This document shows positions 5,872 through 6,328 of a stretch of DNA of 6,328 bases, piece after piece (position 1 is the stretch's first letter; every line of letters starts with the position of its first letter). Origin of the DNA: an uncultured bacterium (GTDB taxonomy: Bacteria; Actinomycetota; Coriobacteriia; Coriobacteriales; Coriobacteriaceae); the NCBI GenBank assembly GCA_905215765.1, contig CAJMRP010000111.1, forward strand, positions 1 to 6,328, read 5' to 3'. The translations under genes were made by a program, and so were the position numbers. Under the pieces are notes generated by a model, which saw only the letters and a list, made by a program, of their open reading frames with translations, made no database searches and was not told the origin of the DNA.

Positions 5872-6228
5872 ATGATTTCCATGCGTGAGGCGTATGAGAA
5901 GATCGGCGCTAATTATGATGACGCGTGCGCTCGGCTGATGGGCGAGGAAATGCTTGCCCGCTTTGCCCTCAAGTTTTTGGATGACGAGAGCATGGACAAG
6001 CTGGAGGCCGCCATGGCGGCAGGAGACGCCGAAGGTGCGTTTATGGCAGCGCACACGCTCAAGGGCGTGAGCCAGAACCTGGGATTCGATAATCTGTACG
6101 AGCCGGCGGTTGTGGTGACCGAAGCACTGCGCGGCGCCGATGCCGTTGACGGCGCTCGCGAGGGAATGCATGCGCTGCAGCAGCAATATGCGGCGACGAT
6201 GTCGGCCCTGCGCGAAGCGGCCGAATAA
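5872..6228 (+). CDS. Stand-alone HPt (histidine phosphotransfer) protein
   Basis: A 118-residue, all-helical, soluble histidine phosphotransfer protein that passes phosphoryl groups between aspartates of receiver domains. The signature AHTLKGVSQNLGF (60-72) gives phospho-acceptor H61, with the conserved Lys and Gly of the HPt four-helix bundle. No kinase catalytic or receiver domain is attached. It lies 23 bp after the GGDEF/REC/HD-GYP gene with its own AAAGGAG (5856-5862), so the two are almost certainly co-transcribed and the neighbouring receiver is the obvious partner. The ATG at 5872 has a 9-nt spacer; a second in-frame ATG at 5881 would remove only three residues but is further from the RBS. 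No histidine kinase is in the window, so the phosphate source is elsewhere. No convincing terminator follows. Confidence 0.9.
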   Translation: MISMREAYEKIGANYDDACARLMGEEMLARFALKFLDDESMDKLEAAMAAGDAEGAFMAAHTLKGVSQNLGFDNLYEPAVVVTEALRGADAVDGAREGMHALQQQYAATMSALREAAE

Positions 6229-6294
6229 GAGCTTGCGAGCCTTGGGTTGCGTGCCGGCCACATATAGGTAAAAGGGCGCCCCGCCGGACCATGT

Positions 6295-6328
6295 TGAACT
6301 GCCTCCCATTTCTTGGACACGAGAAATG
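6295..6328. mobile_element. Terminal inverted repeat of an IS150-like (IS3 family) element, truncated by the window
   Basis: From 6295 the sequence reads TGAACTGCCTCCCATTTCTT and continues GGACACGAGAAATG. From memory this aligns closely with the end of IS150, which begins TGTACTGCACCCATTTTGTT and continues GGACGATGAAATGG, including the TG terminus. No transposase is visible because the window stops here. Whether this is a complete insertion, the left or right end, or a solo remnant cannot be decided, and target-site duplications cannot be checked. Confidence 0.6.

Noticed and set aside
6229..6294. Terminator after the HPt gene
   Set aside because: Only weak GC-rich pairings (CCGGC/GCCGG with a long loop, GGGCGCCC) are present and no T-tract follows.

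Overview
The window reads as chromosomal DNA of a high-GC anaerobic gut actinobacterium, most likely Coriobacteriia and perhaps Collinsella. That placement is an inference from base composition, codon use, the SEC-C-tailed methionine aminopeptidase and the style of the signalling protein; no rRNA or other marker is present to confirm it. Six protein genes are supported: three on the minus strand in the left half and three on the plus strand in the right half, meeting at a divergent intergenic region (2734-2958).

Left half, minus strand. At the far left is the N-terminal four fifths of a D-2-hydroxyacid dehydrogenase (1-775, cut by the window edge). Its leader carries an 11-bp inverted repeat that resembles a REP/RAYT-type palindrome. 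A strong intrinsic terminator (845-899) separates it from map (909-1796), a type I methionine aminopeptidase with an N-terminal SEC-C zinc motif. Upstream of map lie its -10 box and a long hairpin with 20-bp perfect arms (1849-1915). This hairpin probably ends transcription of the next gene, a COG0731-like radical SAM protein (1957-2733). These three genes look like separate transcription units of metabolic or protein-maturation function.

Right half, plus strand. An alpha/beta hydrolase (2959-3756) with a slightly atypical catalytic signature is followed by a two-gene signalling unit. The first gene (3968-5848) encodes a 626-residue protein: cysteine-rich PAS-like N-terminus, degenerate GGDEF (GCDKF) with a preserved RxxD I-site, receiver domain, then HD-GYP domain with all expected metal ligands. 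The second gene (5872-6228), 23 bp downstream, encodes a stand-alone HPt protein. Together they suggest a phosphorelay-linked cyclic-di-GMP phosphodiesterase in which the GGDEF domain senses rather than makes c-di-GMP. This is the most interesting part of the window.

At the right edge, starting near 6295, the sequence closely resembles the terminal inverted repeat of an IS150-group (IS3 family) insertion sequence, so a mobile element or its remnant probably begins 66 bp after the HPt gene. No tRNA, rRNA or CRISPR array was seen, and no gap between genes exceeds 300 bases.
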